DNA of 64,000 nt from Amycolatopsis sp. CA-128772 (GTDB taxonomy: Bacteria; Actinomycetota; Actinomycetes; Mycobacteriales; Pseudonocardiaceae): positions 1 through 64,000 of the forward strand of contig NZ_PPHG01000007.1 of assembly GCF_002904295.1 (NCBI RefSeq). The letters run 5' to 3'. Both the position numbers and the translations under genes were made by a program. Below the pieces are notes generated by a model that had not been told where the DNA came from, made no database searches, and saw nothing but the letters and a program-made list of their open reading frames with translations. Positions 1 through 7,729 of the stretch are shown here, piece by piece. Each line of letters opens with the position of its first letter. Position 1 is the first letter of the stretch.

Positions 1-1
1 G

Positions 2-580
2 GGGCGGGCGGGGGGCCGGAGAACCCGAGTGCTCGCCGACATGACCTCCGCGGCGCCCTCGACCGGCACTGCGCTGTGTGGCACCGCCGGTCTGCCGGGT
101 GTGGTCGGCGCTCTGCAGGTGCTCGCTCGCACCGGGTGCTGCCCGGGCCTCGGCGGCGGCGCCGTCGGCTGGCGCTGTGCTGTGGGCCGTCGGTCTATCG
201 GCCCTCGGCGGGCATGCACAGCCGCCGGTGCCGGCCGCCCTTCGGCGGCACTGCGGACTGGCGTCGCTGGCGCCGGTGCCGGCCGGATGCTGGCGGCACT
301 GCGGGCTGGAGGCGTCCCGTCGCGCATGGCCGGCGCCGAAGTCGGCCAAGCCTTCGCGGCGCCGCCGACCACCGCTGGCCCGTGGGGCGTGGTCGGTGCC
401 CCGCAAACGCCCAACCGCGCCGGTGCCGATCACTCTTCGGCGCCGCCGACCACCGCCCCTGCGTTGCGGGGCGCCGGCCTACCAAGGCCCGTCGGCGATG
501 CGCCAGCTCTCATGAGCAACCGGCCGCCGGCACCTTCCAGACCCTCAACTCGCGCCCGCATCACCGGCGGCTCACCATGA
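2..580 (+). CDS. Possible 3' end of an upstream gene with a low-complexity Ala/Gly/Pro/Arg tail (partial)
   Basis: This frame is open from the first bases of the window to a TGA at 578-580. That TGA overlaps the ATG (577) of the ECF S-component gene in an ATGA arrangement, the usual sign of translational coupling here. The translation is rich in Ala, Gly, Arg and Pro and contains a 16-residue repeat (AGAGR..AALR.G) matching the 48-bp DNA repeat. No domain is recognisable. It could be the disordered tail of an ECF ATPase or T component, since S components often end such operons, or a non-coding spacer that happens to be open. G/C at third positions is less extreme than in neighbouring genes, so I am unsure. 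Confidence 0.3.
   Translation, partial: GRAGGRRTRVLADMTSAAPSTGTALCGTAGLPGVVGALQVLARTGCCPGLGGGAVGWRCAVGRRSIGPRRACTAAGAGRPSAALRTGVAGAGAGRMLAALRAGGVPSRMAGAEVGQAFAAPPTTAGPWGVVGAPQTPNRAGADHSSAPPTTAPALRGAGLPRPVGDAPALMSNRPPAPSRPSTRARITGGSP
223..318. repeat. Imperfect tandem repeat, two 48-bp units
   Basis: Units at 223-270 and 271-318 share the blocks CGCCGGTGCCGGCCG and GGCGGCACTGCGG at the same offset of 48 bases. A separate 18-base block, CGGCGCCGCCGACCACCG, occurs twice further on, near 357 and 439. The 48-bp period equals 16 codons, so the repeat keeps any reading frame. Confidence 0.55.
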
Positions 581-1404
581 CTGACTTCCTCGGCCCGCCG
601 CCCCGGCCCATCCGCCTGACCCCGCGGCCCGCGCTGGTCCTCACCGTCGCGAGCCTCCTCGGCCTGGCCATGTTCTGCTGGCCGCTCTTCGCGCACCCGC
701 GGCCCGGCGCGGCCGCGCACGCCACCGATGCGCCGTTCGTCTTCATGGCGACCCTGCCGGTGCTGATCCTCGTCGTCCTGGCCGAACTCTCCCGCGGGGG
801 CATCGACGCCAAGGCCCTCGCGCTGCTCGGGGTGCTCTCCGCCGTCAACGCCGGGCTGCGTCCGCTCGGGGCCGGCACCGGGGGTATCGAGCTGGTCTTC
901 TTCCTGCTCGTGCTCGCCGGGCGCGTCTTCGGGCCGGGGTTCGGGTTCGTGCTCGGCTCCACGTCGCTGTTCACCAGCGCGCTGCTCACCGCCGGGGTGG
1001 GGCCGTGGCTGCCGTTCCAGATGCTGGCGTCGTCGCTGATCGGGCTCGGGGCCGGGCTGCTTCCGCGCGCGCCGCGGGGCAAGAGCGAGATTGCCATGCT
1101 TGTCGGGTACGGCGTCTTCGCGGCCTACTTCTTCGGGCTGCTCATGAGCCTGTGGACGTGGCCGTTCCTCGCCGGTGACTCCGCCCAGCTCGGCTTCGTG
1201 CCCGGTGCGCCGGTGCTCGACAACCTGCACCGGTTCGCCGTCTACACCGTGGTGACCTCGACCCTCGGGTGGGACACCGGGCGGGCCGTCACCAACGCCG
1301 TCGCCATCGTCGTGCTGGGGCCGGCCATCCTGGCCGTGCTGCGGCGAGCTGCCAGGCGCGCCGCCTTCGGCGCGCCCGTCAGCTTCGATCAGCCGTACGA
1401 GTAG
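577..1404 (+). CDS. ECF transporter substrate-binding (S) component, integral membrane protein
   Basis: 275-residue hydrophobic protein with about six membrane segments after a Pro/Arg-rich N-terminal tail. The pattern (LVLTVASLLGLAMFCWP near the N-terminus, then an SxGxEL..FL-type helix and a VGPWLPFQML loop) fits the ECF S-component family used for vitamin or cobalt uptake with an EcfA1A2T module. The substrate cannot be read from the sequence. I chose the ATG at 577 because the sequence before it in this frame is Arg-rich and implausible. Its 3' end overlaps the convergent hydroxyacyl-CoA dehydrogenase gene by 16 bases. The ATPase and T subunits are not in the window and may lie just upstream. 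Confidence 0.75.
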   Translation: MTDFLGPPPRPIRLTPRPALVLTVASLLGLAMFCWPLFAHPRPGAAAHATDAPFVFMATLPVLILVVLAELSRGGIDAKALALLGVLSAVNAGLRPLGAGTGGIELVFFLLVLAGRVFGPGFGFVLGSTSLFTSALLTAGVGPWLPFQMLASSLIGLGAGLLPRAPRGKSEIAMLVGYGVFAAYFFGLLMSLWTWPFLAGDSAQLGFVPGAPVLDNLHRFAVYTVVTSTLGWDTGRAVTNAVAIVVLGPAILAVLRRAARRAAFGAPVSFDQPYE

Positions 1405-2243
1405 AAGCCGCGGCCCGTCTTCTTGCCCAGGAGGCCCGCGTCGACCATGCGGAGCAGCAGCGGCGGTGACGAGTACAGCGGCTCCTTGAACTCCGCGTAC
1501 ATCGAGTCCGCGATCGCCTTGATCGTGTCCAGGCCGATCAGGTCGGACAGGCGCAGCGGGCCCATCGGGTGGGCCGTGCCCAGCTCCATGCCGCGGTCGA
1601 TGTCCTCGGCCGAGGCGAAGCCCGACTCGATCATGCGGATCGCCGACAGGAGGTACGGCACCAGCAGGGAGTTCACGATGAAGCCGGCGCGGTCCTGCGA
1701 ACGGATGACCGTCTTGCCCAGGGCCGTCGTCGCGTGCTCTTCCGCGCGGCGGGCGGTCTCCTCGCTGGTCAGCAGCGAGGGCACCAGCTCCACCAGCGGC
1801 AGCACCGGCACCGGGTTGAAGAAGTGGATGCCGACCACCTGCTGCGGCCGGCTCGTCGCCATGCCCAGCTTCATGATCGGGATCGACGACGTGTTGGACG
1901 CGAAGAGCGCGTCCTCCGCCTCGACGATCTTGTCGAGCTGGCGGAAGACCTCGACCTTCGCCTGCTCCTGTTCGAGGATCGCCTCGATGACCAGCTCGCG
2001 GTCGGCGAACTCGCCGATGTCCGTCGTGAACCGGACGCGGCCGATGGCCTTGTCCGCTTCCTCGGGGGAGAGCTTGCCGCTCTTGACGCCGCGTTGCAGC
2101 GACTTCTCGATGCGCGCCCGGCCCGCGTCGAGTGCCGGCTGGCTCACCTCGGTGACCACGACGTCCAACCCGGACCGTGCGTGGACCTCGGCGATGCCGG
2201 ACCCCATGAGGCCCGCCCCGATGACTCCAACCCGACTTACCAC
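1389..2243 (-). CDS. hbd: 3-hydroxybutyryl-CoA dehydrogenase (3-hydroxyacyl-CoA dehydrogenase family)
   Basis: 284 residues, the normal length for single-domain enzymes. The N-terminal Rossmann fold carries the NAD-binding motif VGVIGAGLMGSG. The catalytic region GIHFFNPVPVLPLVE is present, followed by the C-terminal dimerisation domain (MGPLRLSDLIGLDTI). It should oxidise (S)-3-hydroxybutyryl-CoA or a similar acyl-CoA with NAD(P) in fatty-acid or PHB metabolism. The GTG at 2243 is preceded by a good GAAGGAG ribosome site and starts right before the Rossmann strand. It belongs to the FadB2 group known from mycobacteria. It has no operon partners; the next minus-strand gene is closed off by a terminator. 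Confidence 0.92.
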   Translation of the reverse strand: MVSRVGVIGAGLMGSGIAEVHARSGLDVVVTEVSQPALDAGRARIEKSLQRGVKSGKLSPEEADKAIGRVRFTTDIGEFADRELVIEAILEQEQAKVEVFRQLDKIVEAEDALFASNTSSIPIMKLGMATSRPQQVVGIHFFNPVPVLPLVELVPSLLTSEETARRAEEHATTALGKTVIRSQDRAGFIVNSLLVPYLLSAIRMIESGFASAEDIDRGMELGTAHPMGPLRLSDLIGLDTIKAIADSMYAEFKEPLYSSPPLLLRMVDAGLLGKKTGRGFYSYG

Positions 2244-2310
2244 CGGCTCACTCCTTCGTCCGCTTCGCAGCCCCGCGCGCCTGTTTGACACGAATGTGGG
2301 CAGCACGCGA

Positions 2311-2356
2311 CGCGCGAGGGCGGTAGCCGGATGTGGTCCGGCGCCGCCCTCGCGCG
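2311..2356 (-). terminator. Hairpin terminator after the DUF3073 gene
   Basis: A 13-bp perfect stem (CGCGCGAGGGCGG paired with CCGCCCTCGCGCG, arms 2311-2323 and 2344-2356) sits 12 bases past the stop of the DUF3073 gene on the minus strand. There is no long U-run, which is usual for actinobacterial terminators. It separates DUF3073 from hbd. Confidence 0.6.
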
Positions 2357-2367
2357 TTTACGCGTGC

Positions 2368-2562
2368 TCAACGACGGTACTCGTCGTACCCGTCGTCGTA
2401 CGGGTCTTCATACCGGCTGTCGGCAGGGTCCTCGTGGTGGTTGTCACTGGAGGAGTTACTCGACAGCTCGCGCTGCAAAGCATCGAAGTCTGTCTCGTGC
2501 GAGCTGTACTTGAGCTCACGCGCCACCTTCGTCTGCTTGGCCTTAGCCCGGCCGCGCCCCAT
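2368..2562 (-). CDS. DUF3073 family small protein
   Basis: 64 residues. The N-terminus is strongly basic (MGRGRAKAKQTKVARELKYS) and the C-terminus very acidic and Tyr-rich (YEDPYDDGYDEYRR), the signature of actinobacterial DUF3073. Function is unknown. The ATG at 2562 is preceded by GAGGGGG. In M. tuberculosis the homologue is Rv0810c, next to the same set of downstream genes, which supports the identification. It is divergent from the gene at 2770, with about 200 bp of shared regulatory space. Confidence 0.85.
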   Translation of the reverse strand: MGRGRAKAKQTKVARELKYSSHETDFDALQRELSSNSSSDNHHEDPADSRYEDPYDDGYDEYRR

Positions 2563-2769
2563 GGCTCGACCCCCTCGCACAGGGGCGGGGCGGCCGGGGG
2601 AATCGGCGGCCCCGCATCGTCTCGACAATTCTTTCCTGCTCACACCGTACCGTGTCCGGGGGGTTCGATGCGACGTGGCACGGTGTGCCGGTGGTGACAG
2701 CGTCCGCCGGACACCGGTTACCGGCCGGTCGGTGGCGATCCGCGCAGGTAGACGTGCCACGATCTACCC

Positions 2770-3666
2770 GTGCTCCGTCCCTTCGTGGCTTACCTGCGGG
2801 TGTACGAACCCCTGCTCGCCCTGGGCGATCCGCCGGACGCACGGCTGCGTGCGGCCGTCGCGGCGGCCAAGCTGCGGCGGACGGACGCGGGGGCGCGCGA
2901 GCAGGCCATGTGGCTCAAGTCACAGGTGGCCGCCCCGCGGCGGCTGCTGCCGGCCGAGCTCGCCGACGGCCGTCCCGCGCCGAGCCTGCTGACCGACGTC
3001 CTGGTGCTCGACGCCGCCGACGTGCCGGGCGGCAAGGCCGAGCACGGTCCCTACGTCTGCCCGCTCGAGCTGCGAGCCCGTTCGGCGGCGGCGCTGGTGA
3101 CCTTCCTCGGCGACGCGCACCCGGCGCTGAAGAACGTGATCCTCGACGAAGGCGGCTTCACCCAGGAGACGATCCGCGGCCGCACCAAGTCGGCGATGGC
3201 GGACCTGAGCACGTCGGCGGCGCACACGTTGTCGACGACGTGGACGGTTCCGTTGCCGTGGTTCGTGCTGGTCGAGCCGGAAGAACGGCGGCTGGTTCTC
3301 GGCAACGGCCGCGACGACCCGCAGCGCGAGCTGTCCTGGCGAGCCACCCTCGCCGACGCGCAGCACCGGGCCCGCGAGGCCGGCGAGCTCCTGGAGCAGA
3401 CCTTCGGCGACTCCGGCCCGGGGCGCGTGCTGTTCGAGACGCGTCGCTGGCTGGACAACTTCCACGCGGACTCGGTGGTCGAGCTCGACTACGGCGGCCT
3501 GGTCCAGCTGTTCACCGACCCGGTCCTGGAGGCCGACAACACGGCCGACGAGGTCCACGACATCCTGGACGCCCTGCGCTCGGGCAACGTCGAGGAGCTG
3601 GCCGAGCTGTTTTCCGACCTGCGCGAGTTCTGGGGCGACGTGGCCGCCCGCGAACGCGCCAACTAG
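2770..3666 (+). CDS. Conserved hypothetical protein of actinobacteria
   Basis: 298-residue soluble, mostly helical protein that I cannot assign to a function. It has no signal peptide, membrane segment or obvious catalytic motif. A conserved-looking core near residues 145-175 (STSAAHTLSTTWTVPLPWFVLV) is followed by an acidic, helical C-terminal third. The GTG at 2770 is the only reasonable start, since the open frame begins there. The strong third-position G/C bias makes it a genuine gene. It stands alone, convergent with the asparaginase gene 8 bases away. Confidence 0.75.
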   Translation: MLRPFVAYLRVYEPLLALGDPPDARLRAAVAAAKLRRTDAGAREQAMWLKSQVAAPRRLLPAELADGRPAPSLLTDVLVLDAADVPGGKAEHGPYVCPLELRARSAAALVTFLGDAHPALKNVILDEGGFTQETIRGRTKSAMADLSTSAAHTLSTTWTVPLPWFVLVEPEERRLVLGNGRDDPQRELSWRATLADAQHRAREAGELLEQTFGDSGPGRVLFETRRWLDNFHADSVVELDYGGLVQLFTDPVLEADNTADEVHDILDALRSGNVEELAELFSDLREFWGDVAARERAN

Positions 3667-3674
3667 CTCGCCGG

Positions 3675-4607
3675 TCAGCGCAGCTCCGGCACCCGGATCT
3701 CCCCGACCGGCTGCCCGCCGCCGGACACCTCCGGCGCCGCCAGCTCGCCCAGCCCCGACACATCCGCACCCAGGTACCGCAGCGCCTCCACGGCCAACGG
3801 GGCACAGGCCCGCTTCGCGCCGTCGTCCATCTTCATCGCCACCGCGAAGCCGTCCGGCAGGGCGAACGCCTGGACACCCTCCGCGCCCGCCTTGGCGACG
3901 AGACCCTCCACACCGGACATCAGCACCGTGTCCTCGCGTCCGGTTCCCGCCACCAGCCACGGGTGCGCGCGCATCGCCGAAGCGACCTGCAGCTCAGGCC
4001 CCGAGCGCGCCGCCGCCAGCCGGCCGAACGCGCGGGCCAAGCCCGTCAGGGAAAACGCGAACAACGGCGCCCCGCAGCCGTCGACACCCGTGTGGGCGAT
4101 GGGCTCGCCCGTCAGCTCCGCGACGACGTGAGCGAGCGACTGCTGCAGCGGGTGCTCTGGCGCCGCGTAGCCCGGCACCGGCCAGCCCGCGCGGATGCAC
4201 GTCGTCAGCATCGCCGTGTGCTTGCCCGAACAGTTCATCGTCACGCGGCGTGGCTCGGCCGCGTCGCGCATGCTCGGGACGTGCAGGGGAAAGTCCGGTG
4301 GGCAGGCCAGGTCCTGCTCGGCCAGGCCGGCCGCCGCCAGCAGCTCCAGGACGCGCTTGACGTGGCCGGGCTCGCCCGAGTGGGACGCGCACGCCAGGGC
4401 CAGGTCCTCGTCCGTGAAGTCCAGGCCCGCACGCAGCATGCCGACCGCCTGCAGCGGCTTGTTCGACGAGCGCGGGAAGACCGGCGAGACCACGTCCCCC
4501 AGAACGAGCCGGGCGTCGCCTTCCGGGCCCGTCACCACCAGGGCACCTCGGTGGACGCTTTCGACGAAACCCGATCGGACGACTTCGGCGAGGACGGGGT
4601 TGGTCAC
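3675..4607 (-). CDS. L-asparaginase II (Rhizobium etli AnsA type)
   Basis: 310 residues matching the asparaginase II family (Pfam Asparaginase_II), which hydrolyses L-asparagine to aspartate and ammonia but is unrelated to E. coli AnsB. Hallmarks are SSNKPLQ near residue 47, CASHSGE near 73, MNCSGKH near 123 and GVDGCGAP near 162. The Ser-Lys pairs and the Cys-rich GCG motif belong to the catalytic site in this family. No signal peptide is visible, so it is cytosolic. The GTG start overlaps the TGA of rsiG (GTGA at 4604-4607), so the two genes are translationally coupled. Confidence 0.9.
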   Translation of the reverse strand: MTNPVLAEVVRSGFVESVHRGALVVTGPEGDARLVLGDVVSPVFPRSSNKPLQAVGMLRAGLDFTDEDLALACASHSGEPGHVKRVLELLAAAGLAEQDLACPPDFPLHVPSMRDAAEPRRVTMNCSGKHTAMLTTCIRAGWPVPGYAAPEHPLQQSLAHVVAELTGEPIAHTGVDGCGAPLFAFSLTGLARAFGRLAAARSGPELQVASAMRAHPWLVAGTGREDTVLMSGVEGLVAKAGAEGVQAFALPDGFAVAMKMDDGAKRACAPLAVEALRYLGADVSGLGELAAPEVSGGGQPVGEIRVPELR

Positions 4608-5167
4608 TCGCCGCGGCCGCCCTCGTTCTCCAGCAGCTCGTCCACTGTGGCCGATCCCTGCTGGTAGCGCTGGGCGATCTCCGCGTTCAACGTGTCCATC
4701 ACGCCCTGGACCTCGCGGCGGAACGACGACACCGACAGCTCTTCGCTCGCGTACGTGTCCAAAGCGGAAGCCAGCTTTTCGTCCGACAGCGACCCGACGT
4801 CGGTCAGGTCCGTGTCGCCGATCAGGGCCTCCGCGTGCCGGCGGTGCTCGCCCGCGCGGGACGGCTCCAGCTGCTGATGCCGCCCCGAGCCCGCTGCCGG
4901 GCCCAGTGCGTTGTCGGCCAGGATCGTCGCCAGCTGGTCGACGATGCTCGCTTCGCCGCCCGAGCTGCGGCGGGCCTGCTCCGCGCGCACGATGTCGATC
5001 CGGGCGTGCAGGAGCCGGCGCAGGTAGGACAGGTCGGTTTCTTCCTGGGCGGCTTCGTCGCGCCGCTCGCGCAGCACCTTCAGCGGCAGTTCACCCAGGC
5101 CGCTGAGGTACCCCGGGCCGAGCACGCGGTCGATCCGCCGCCTGCCGCCGGGCCGCACTTCGATCAC
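4604..5167 (-). CDS. rsiG: RsiG-like c-di-GMP-binding anti-sigma factor
   Basis: 187-residue helical protein. It carries two copies of the RsiG c-di-GMP signature E(X)3S(X)2R(X)3Q(X)3D. The second copy, at residues 143-158, is exact (ELSVSSFRREVQGVMD). The first, at residues 43-58 (ETDLSYLRRLLHARID), matches everywhere except that the Gln is His. In Streptomyces, RsiG bound to c-di-GMP sequesters the sporulation sigma factor WhiG; the sigma partner is not in this window. The GTG at 5167 is chosen because residues upstream are unlike the family; its ribosome site is weak. The gene is coupled to the asparaginase downstream. Annotation pipelines often call this family 'aerial mycelium formation protein'. 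Confidence 0.85.
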   Translation of the reverse strand: MIEVRPGGRRRIDRVLGPGYLSGLGELPLKVLRERRDEAAQEETDLSYLRRLLHARIDIVRAEQARRSSGGEASIVDQLATILADNALGPAAGSGRHQQLEPSRAGEHRRHAEALIGDTDLTDVGSLSDEKLASALDTYASEELSVSSFRREVQGVMDTLNAEIAQRYQQGSATVDELLENEGGRGE

Positions 5168-5216
5168 AGCGCAGTTTATCCCGGTTGAGCGTGATCTCGC
5201 TGTCAGGGCCGGTCGT

Positions 5217-6347
5217 TCAGCCACGAAGTTGCGCGGCCGCCGCACGGCCGGGCGCGGGCTGTTCCGAAGGCACCGAATCGGGGTCGATCGCCGCCTGGAC
5301 GAGGTTGTCCTCCGACCCCGCCAGCAGCTCCGCGCCCACCGGTGTCGACCGCTTGACCAGCGCCAACGCGATCGGGCCGAGCTCGTGGTGCTGGATCACC
5401 GTGCCGATCCGGCCGACCGTGCGGCCGTCCAGCAGCACCGGGTCGCCGGTCTCCGGGGTGACCTCCGGGGAGCCGTCGAGGTGCAGCAGGAGCAGGTTGC
5501 GCGGCGGGCGTCCCACGTTGTGGACTTTCGACACCGTTTCCTGGCCGCGGTAGCAGCCCTTCGCGACGTGGGCGGCCGAGCCGACCCAGCCCGCCTCGTG
5601 CGGGATCGTGCGCTCGTCGGTGTCGACGCCGAGCCGCGGCCGGACCGACTCGACGCGCAGCGCGTCGAACACCCAGCTGCCCGCCGCTCGCGCGCCCGCG
5701 TCGGTCAGCCGTTTCCACCAGTCCACCAGCGACGCCCGCGGCACCGCCAGGTCGACGCTCGACCGGCCGGGCCACGGCATCCGCCGCACGAAGCCGCCGC
5801 CCGGCAACGCCGCGACCGCGTACGGCTCCGGGCCGACCTCGGCGCCGGCCGCGCTCAGCACGCGCTCGGCGTCCGGGCCCAGGACCGTCAGCAGCGCGAG
5901 CTCGCCGGTCGCGTCCCGGATGTCCACCTTGGACCAGAACTTCATCGCCTCGAGGTACTCGTGCAGCGTCTGGGGGCCGCCCTTCGGCAGCGCGCTCGTG
6001 ACGCGGGGGGCCGGGTCGGTGTCGAGGTGGACCGTGCCGTCGAGGTGCGAGACGACCATGTGCGTCTCGACGCGGCCCTGGCTGTCCAGCACGAGCGCTT
6101 CGGTGCCGGAACCCTCGGCGAGCCCGGTCACGTGCTGGGAGATCACCAGGTGCAGCCACGACAGCCGTTCTTCGCCGCTGACGGCGAGGAATTCGCGGTG
6201 CGACCGGTCGATCACGACCACGCTGCGCGAGGCCGTGCGCTGCTCCGCGAAGGGGTCTCCCCAGTGCCAGGGGACGCCGGCTTCGGGGTGGTCGTCAGGA
6301 GGAGGGATCGATCCGGGCACGTCCAGCAGCGGCGAGCGGTACGGCAT
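5217..6347 (-). CDS. ygfZ: YgfZ/GcvT-domain folate-binding protein (CAF17-like)
   Basis: 376 residues with the GcvT-like fold and the diagnostic motif KGCYRGQETVSKVHNVG around residue 270, whose Cys is the conserved YgfZ/COG0354 residue. Family members bind folate and help assemble or repair iron-sulphur enzymes in the cytosol. The C-terminal barrel (GRTVGRIGTVIQHHELGPIAL) is complete. The ATG at 6347 lies 31 bases from the divergent pabC start, so the two genes share a very compact promoter region. The same divergent pairing is, to my knowledge, found in mycobacteria (Rv0811c/Rv0812). Confidence 0.9.
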   Translation of the reverse strand: MPYRSPLLDVPGSIPPPDDHPEAGVPWHWGDPFAEQRTASRSVVVIDRSHREFLAVSGEERLSWLHLVISQHVTGLAEGSGTEALVLDSQGRVETHMVVSHLDGTVHLDTDPAPRVTSALPKGGPQTLHEYLEAMKFWSKVDIRDATGELALLTVLGPDAERVLSAAGAEVGPEPYAVAALPGGGFVRRMPWPGRSSVDLAVPRASLVDWWKRLTDAGARAAGSWVFDALRVESVRPRLGVDTDERTIPHEAGWVGSAAHVAKGCYRGQETVSKVHNVGRPPRNLLLLHLDGSPEVTPETGDPVLLDGRTVGRIGTVIQHHELGPIALALVKRSTPVGAELLAGSEDNLVQAAIDPDSVPSEQPAPGRAAAAQLRG

Positions 6348-6378
6348 ACCGCCCAGCCTAGGTGAGTACCGTGTGCCC

Positions 6379-7227
6379 ATGCGCGTCCTCGTCTTCCTCG
6401 ACGGAACCCCGGCCGACCCCGACGTGGCCCAGATCAAGGTCGACGACCTCGGGCTGATGCGCGGCGACGGCGTCTTCGAGACGATCCTCGTCGTCGACGG
6501 CAAGCCCCGGGAACTGCGCCCGCACCTCGACCGGCTGGCCCGCTCGGCGGCCATGCTGGACCTGCCCGAGCCCGACCTCGCCGCCTGGGAACAGGTCGTT
6601 TCGGTGGTCCTCGAAAGGTGGACCGGCGGACCCGAAATGGTGCTGAAACTGGTGTACACGCGGGGATCCGACGGCGATCCGGCCGCGACGCCGACCGCGT
6701 TCGCGCTCGGCTCCGAGGTGGCGCCGTCGGTCCACCGGGCCCGCGCCGAAGGCGTCGCCGCGATCACTCTCGAGCGCGGGTTCCCGCCGGACCTCGCCGA
6801 GCGCGCGCCCTGGCTGCTGCTCGGCGCGAAGCCGTTGTCGTACGCGATGAACATGGCCGCCGTCCGCGAGGCGGGGCGCCGCGGGGCCGAAGATGTGATT
6901 TTCACCGCCGCCGACGGTTCGGTGTTCGAAGGCCCGACGTCGACCGTCGTACTGGCGAAGGGGCGGACGCTCTACACGCCGCCGTCGAGCATCGGGATCC
7001 TGCCGGGCACCACCCAGGCCGCGGTGTTCCGCGGCGCCGAGAAGGCGGGCTGGGCGGTCAAGGTGGAGCCGCTGACCGTGCGCGACCTGGTCGAGGGCGA
7101 CGGCGTCTTCATGGCCTCCAGCGTCCGCAAGCTGACCCGGGTGCACACGCTCGACGGCGAGCGCCTGCCCGATTCCGAAGCGCTGTACGCCGAGCTCGTC
7201 GCGGCCTACGAAGCCGAATACGCCTGA
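6379..7227 (+). CDS. pabC: Aminodeoxychorismate lyase / class IV aminotransferase
   Basis: 282 residues of the PLP fold-type IV family. The N-terminal DLGLMRGDGVFETI block, the Lys-containing LLGAKPLSYAMNMAA segment (Lys at about residue 155, the PLP site) and the VFEGPTSTVVLA plus GILPGTTQ motifs are all present. The likely role is to release p-aminobenzoate from aminodeoxychorismate for folate synthesis. Branched-chain or D-amino-acid transaminases share the fold, but the divergent neighbour is folate-binding YgfZ, which favours PabC. The ATG at 6379 begins the conserved domain. The 3' end overlaps the convergent hypothetical gene by 22 bases. Confidence 0.85.
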   Translation: MRVLVFLDGTPADPDVAQIKVDDLGLMRGDGVFETILVVDGKPRELRPHLDRLARSAAMLDLPEPDLAAWEQVVSVVLERWTGGPEMVLKLVYTRGSDGDPAATPTAFALGSEVAPSVHRARAEGVAAITLERGFPPDLAERAPWLLLGAKPLSYAMNMAAVREAGRRGAEDVIFTAADGSVFEGPTSTVVLAKGRTLYTPPSSIGILPGTTQAAVFRGAEKAGWAVKVEPLTVRDLVEGDGVFMASSVRKLTRVHTLDGERLPDSEALYAELVAAYEAEYA

Positions 7228-7631
7228 CCCTGGCTGATCCGGACGACGGCGGGGGCGACCTCTTCGGCGCGGTAGGCGGCGATCTTGTGGTGGCCGTCGA
7301 GGATCAGCTCGCGTTCGCCGTCGGCCAGCACCACCGCGACCGGCCGGTGCCCGGTGCGGATGGCGGTCCGGTAGTAGCCGACGCGGGACTCGTCCGACGG
7401 CGGCCAGGCGTCGGTCGGGGTGAGCTCCTGCCCGTCGGGCAGGCGTTCCGGGCCGCTGACCCGGTAGTCGCCGTCGACGAGCAGGTCGAGGACCGGGCCG
7501 AGGGTGGTGGCCAGCGGGCGGCGCAACTGCCCGGTGGCCAGCGCGATCCGCAGCGACTGCGGCAGCTCCGCCCGCGCCCGCGCGTTCACGTCGAGGAAAC
7601 CCGCGCCACCGCTGATCGTCACCTGTTCCAC
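7206..7631 (-). CDS. Hypothetical protein with a ParB-like DGHHK motif
   Basis: 141 residues. The middle (VLADGERELILDGHHKIAAYR) resembles the phosphoryl-transfer loop of ParB/sulfiredoxin-type nuclease domains, which typically read DGHHR, but the rest is not clearly ParB. No signal or membrane segment. A GTG at 7631 is used, as the reading before it is out of character; the ribosome site is poor. It is convergent with pabC (22-base overlap). About 100 bp separate it from the pxpC stop; I see nothing distinctive there. Function unknown. Confidence 0.6.
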   Translation of the reverse strand: MEQVTISGGAGFLDVNARARAELPQSLRIALATGQLRRPLATTLGPVLDLLVDGDYRVSGPERLPDGQELTPTDAWPPSDESRVGYYRTAIRTGHRPVAVVLADGERELILDGHHKIAAYRAEEVAPAVVRISQGQAYSAS

Positions 7632-7729
7632 GCTTATCAGGACGGGCGGCGGCGCGACATGGTTCCGAGCCCTACCCGGACGGGTGCACGGGGTGATCCG
7701 GGTCTCACCCGCGTGGCGGTACGGCTTGC

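Noticed and set aside
76..576. Arg-rich N-terminal extension of the ECF S component in the same frame
   Set aside because: The 167 residues before ATG 577 are low-complexity Arg/Ala sequence without membrane character; S components start close to the first helix.
430..1230. Long minus-strand frame opposite the ECF S-component gene
   Set aside because: Composition is Glu/Arg/Gly/Pro-rich as expected for the antisense of a G/C-biased membrane gene; no ribosome site or domain.
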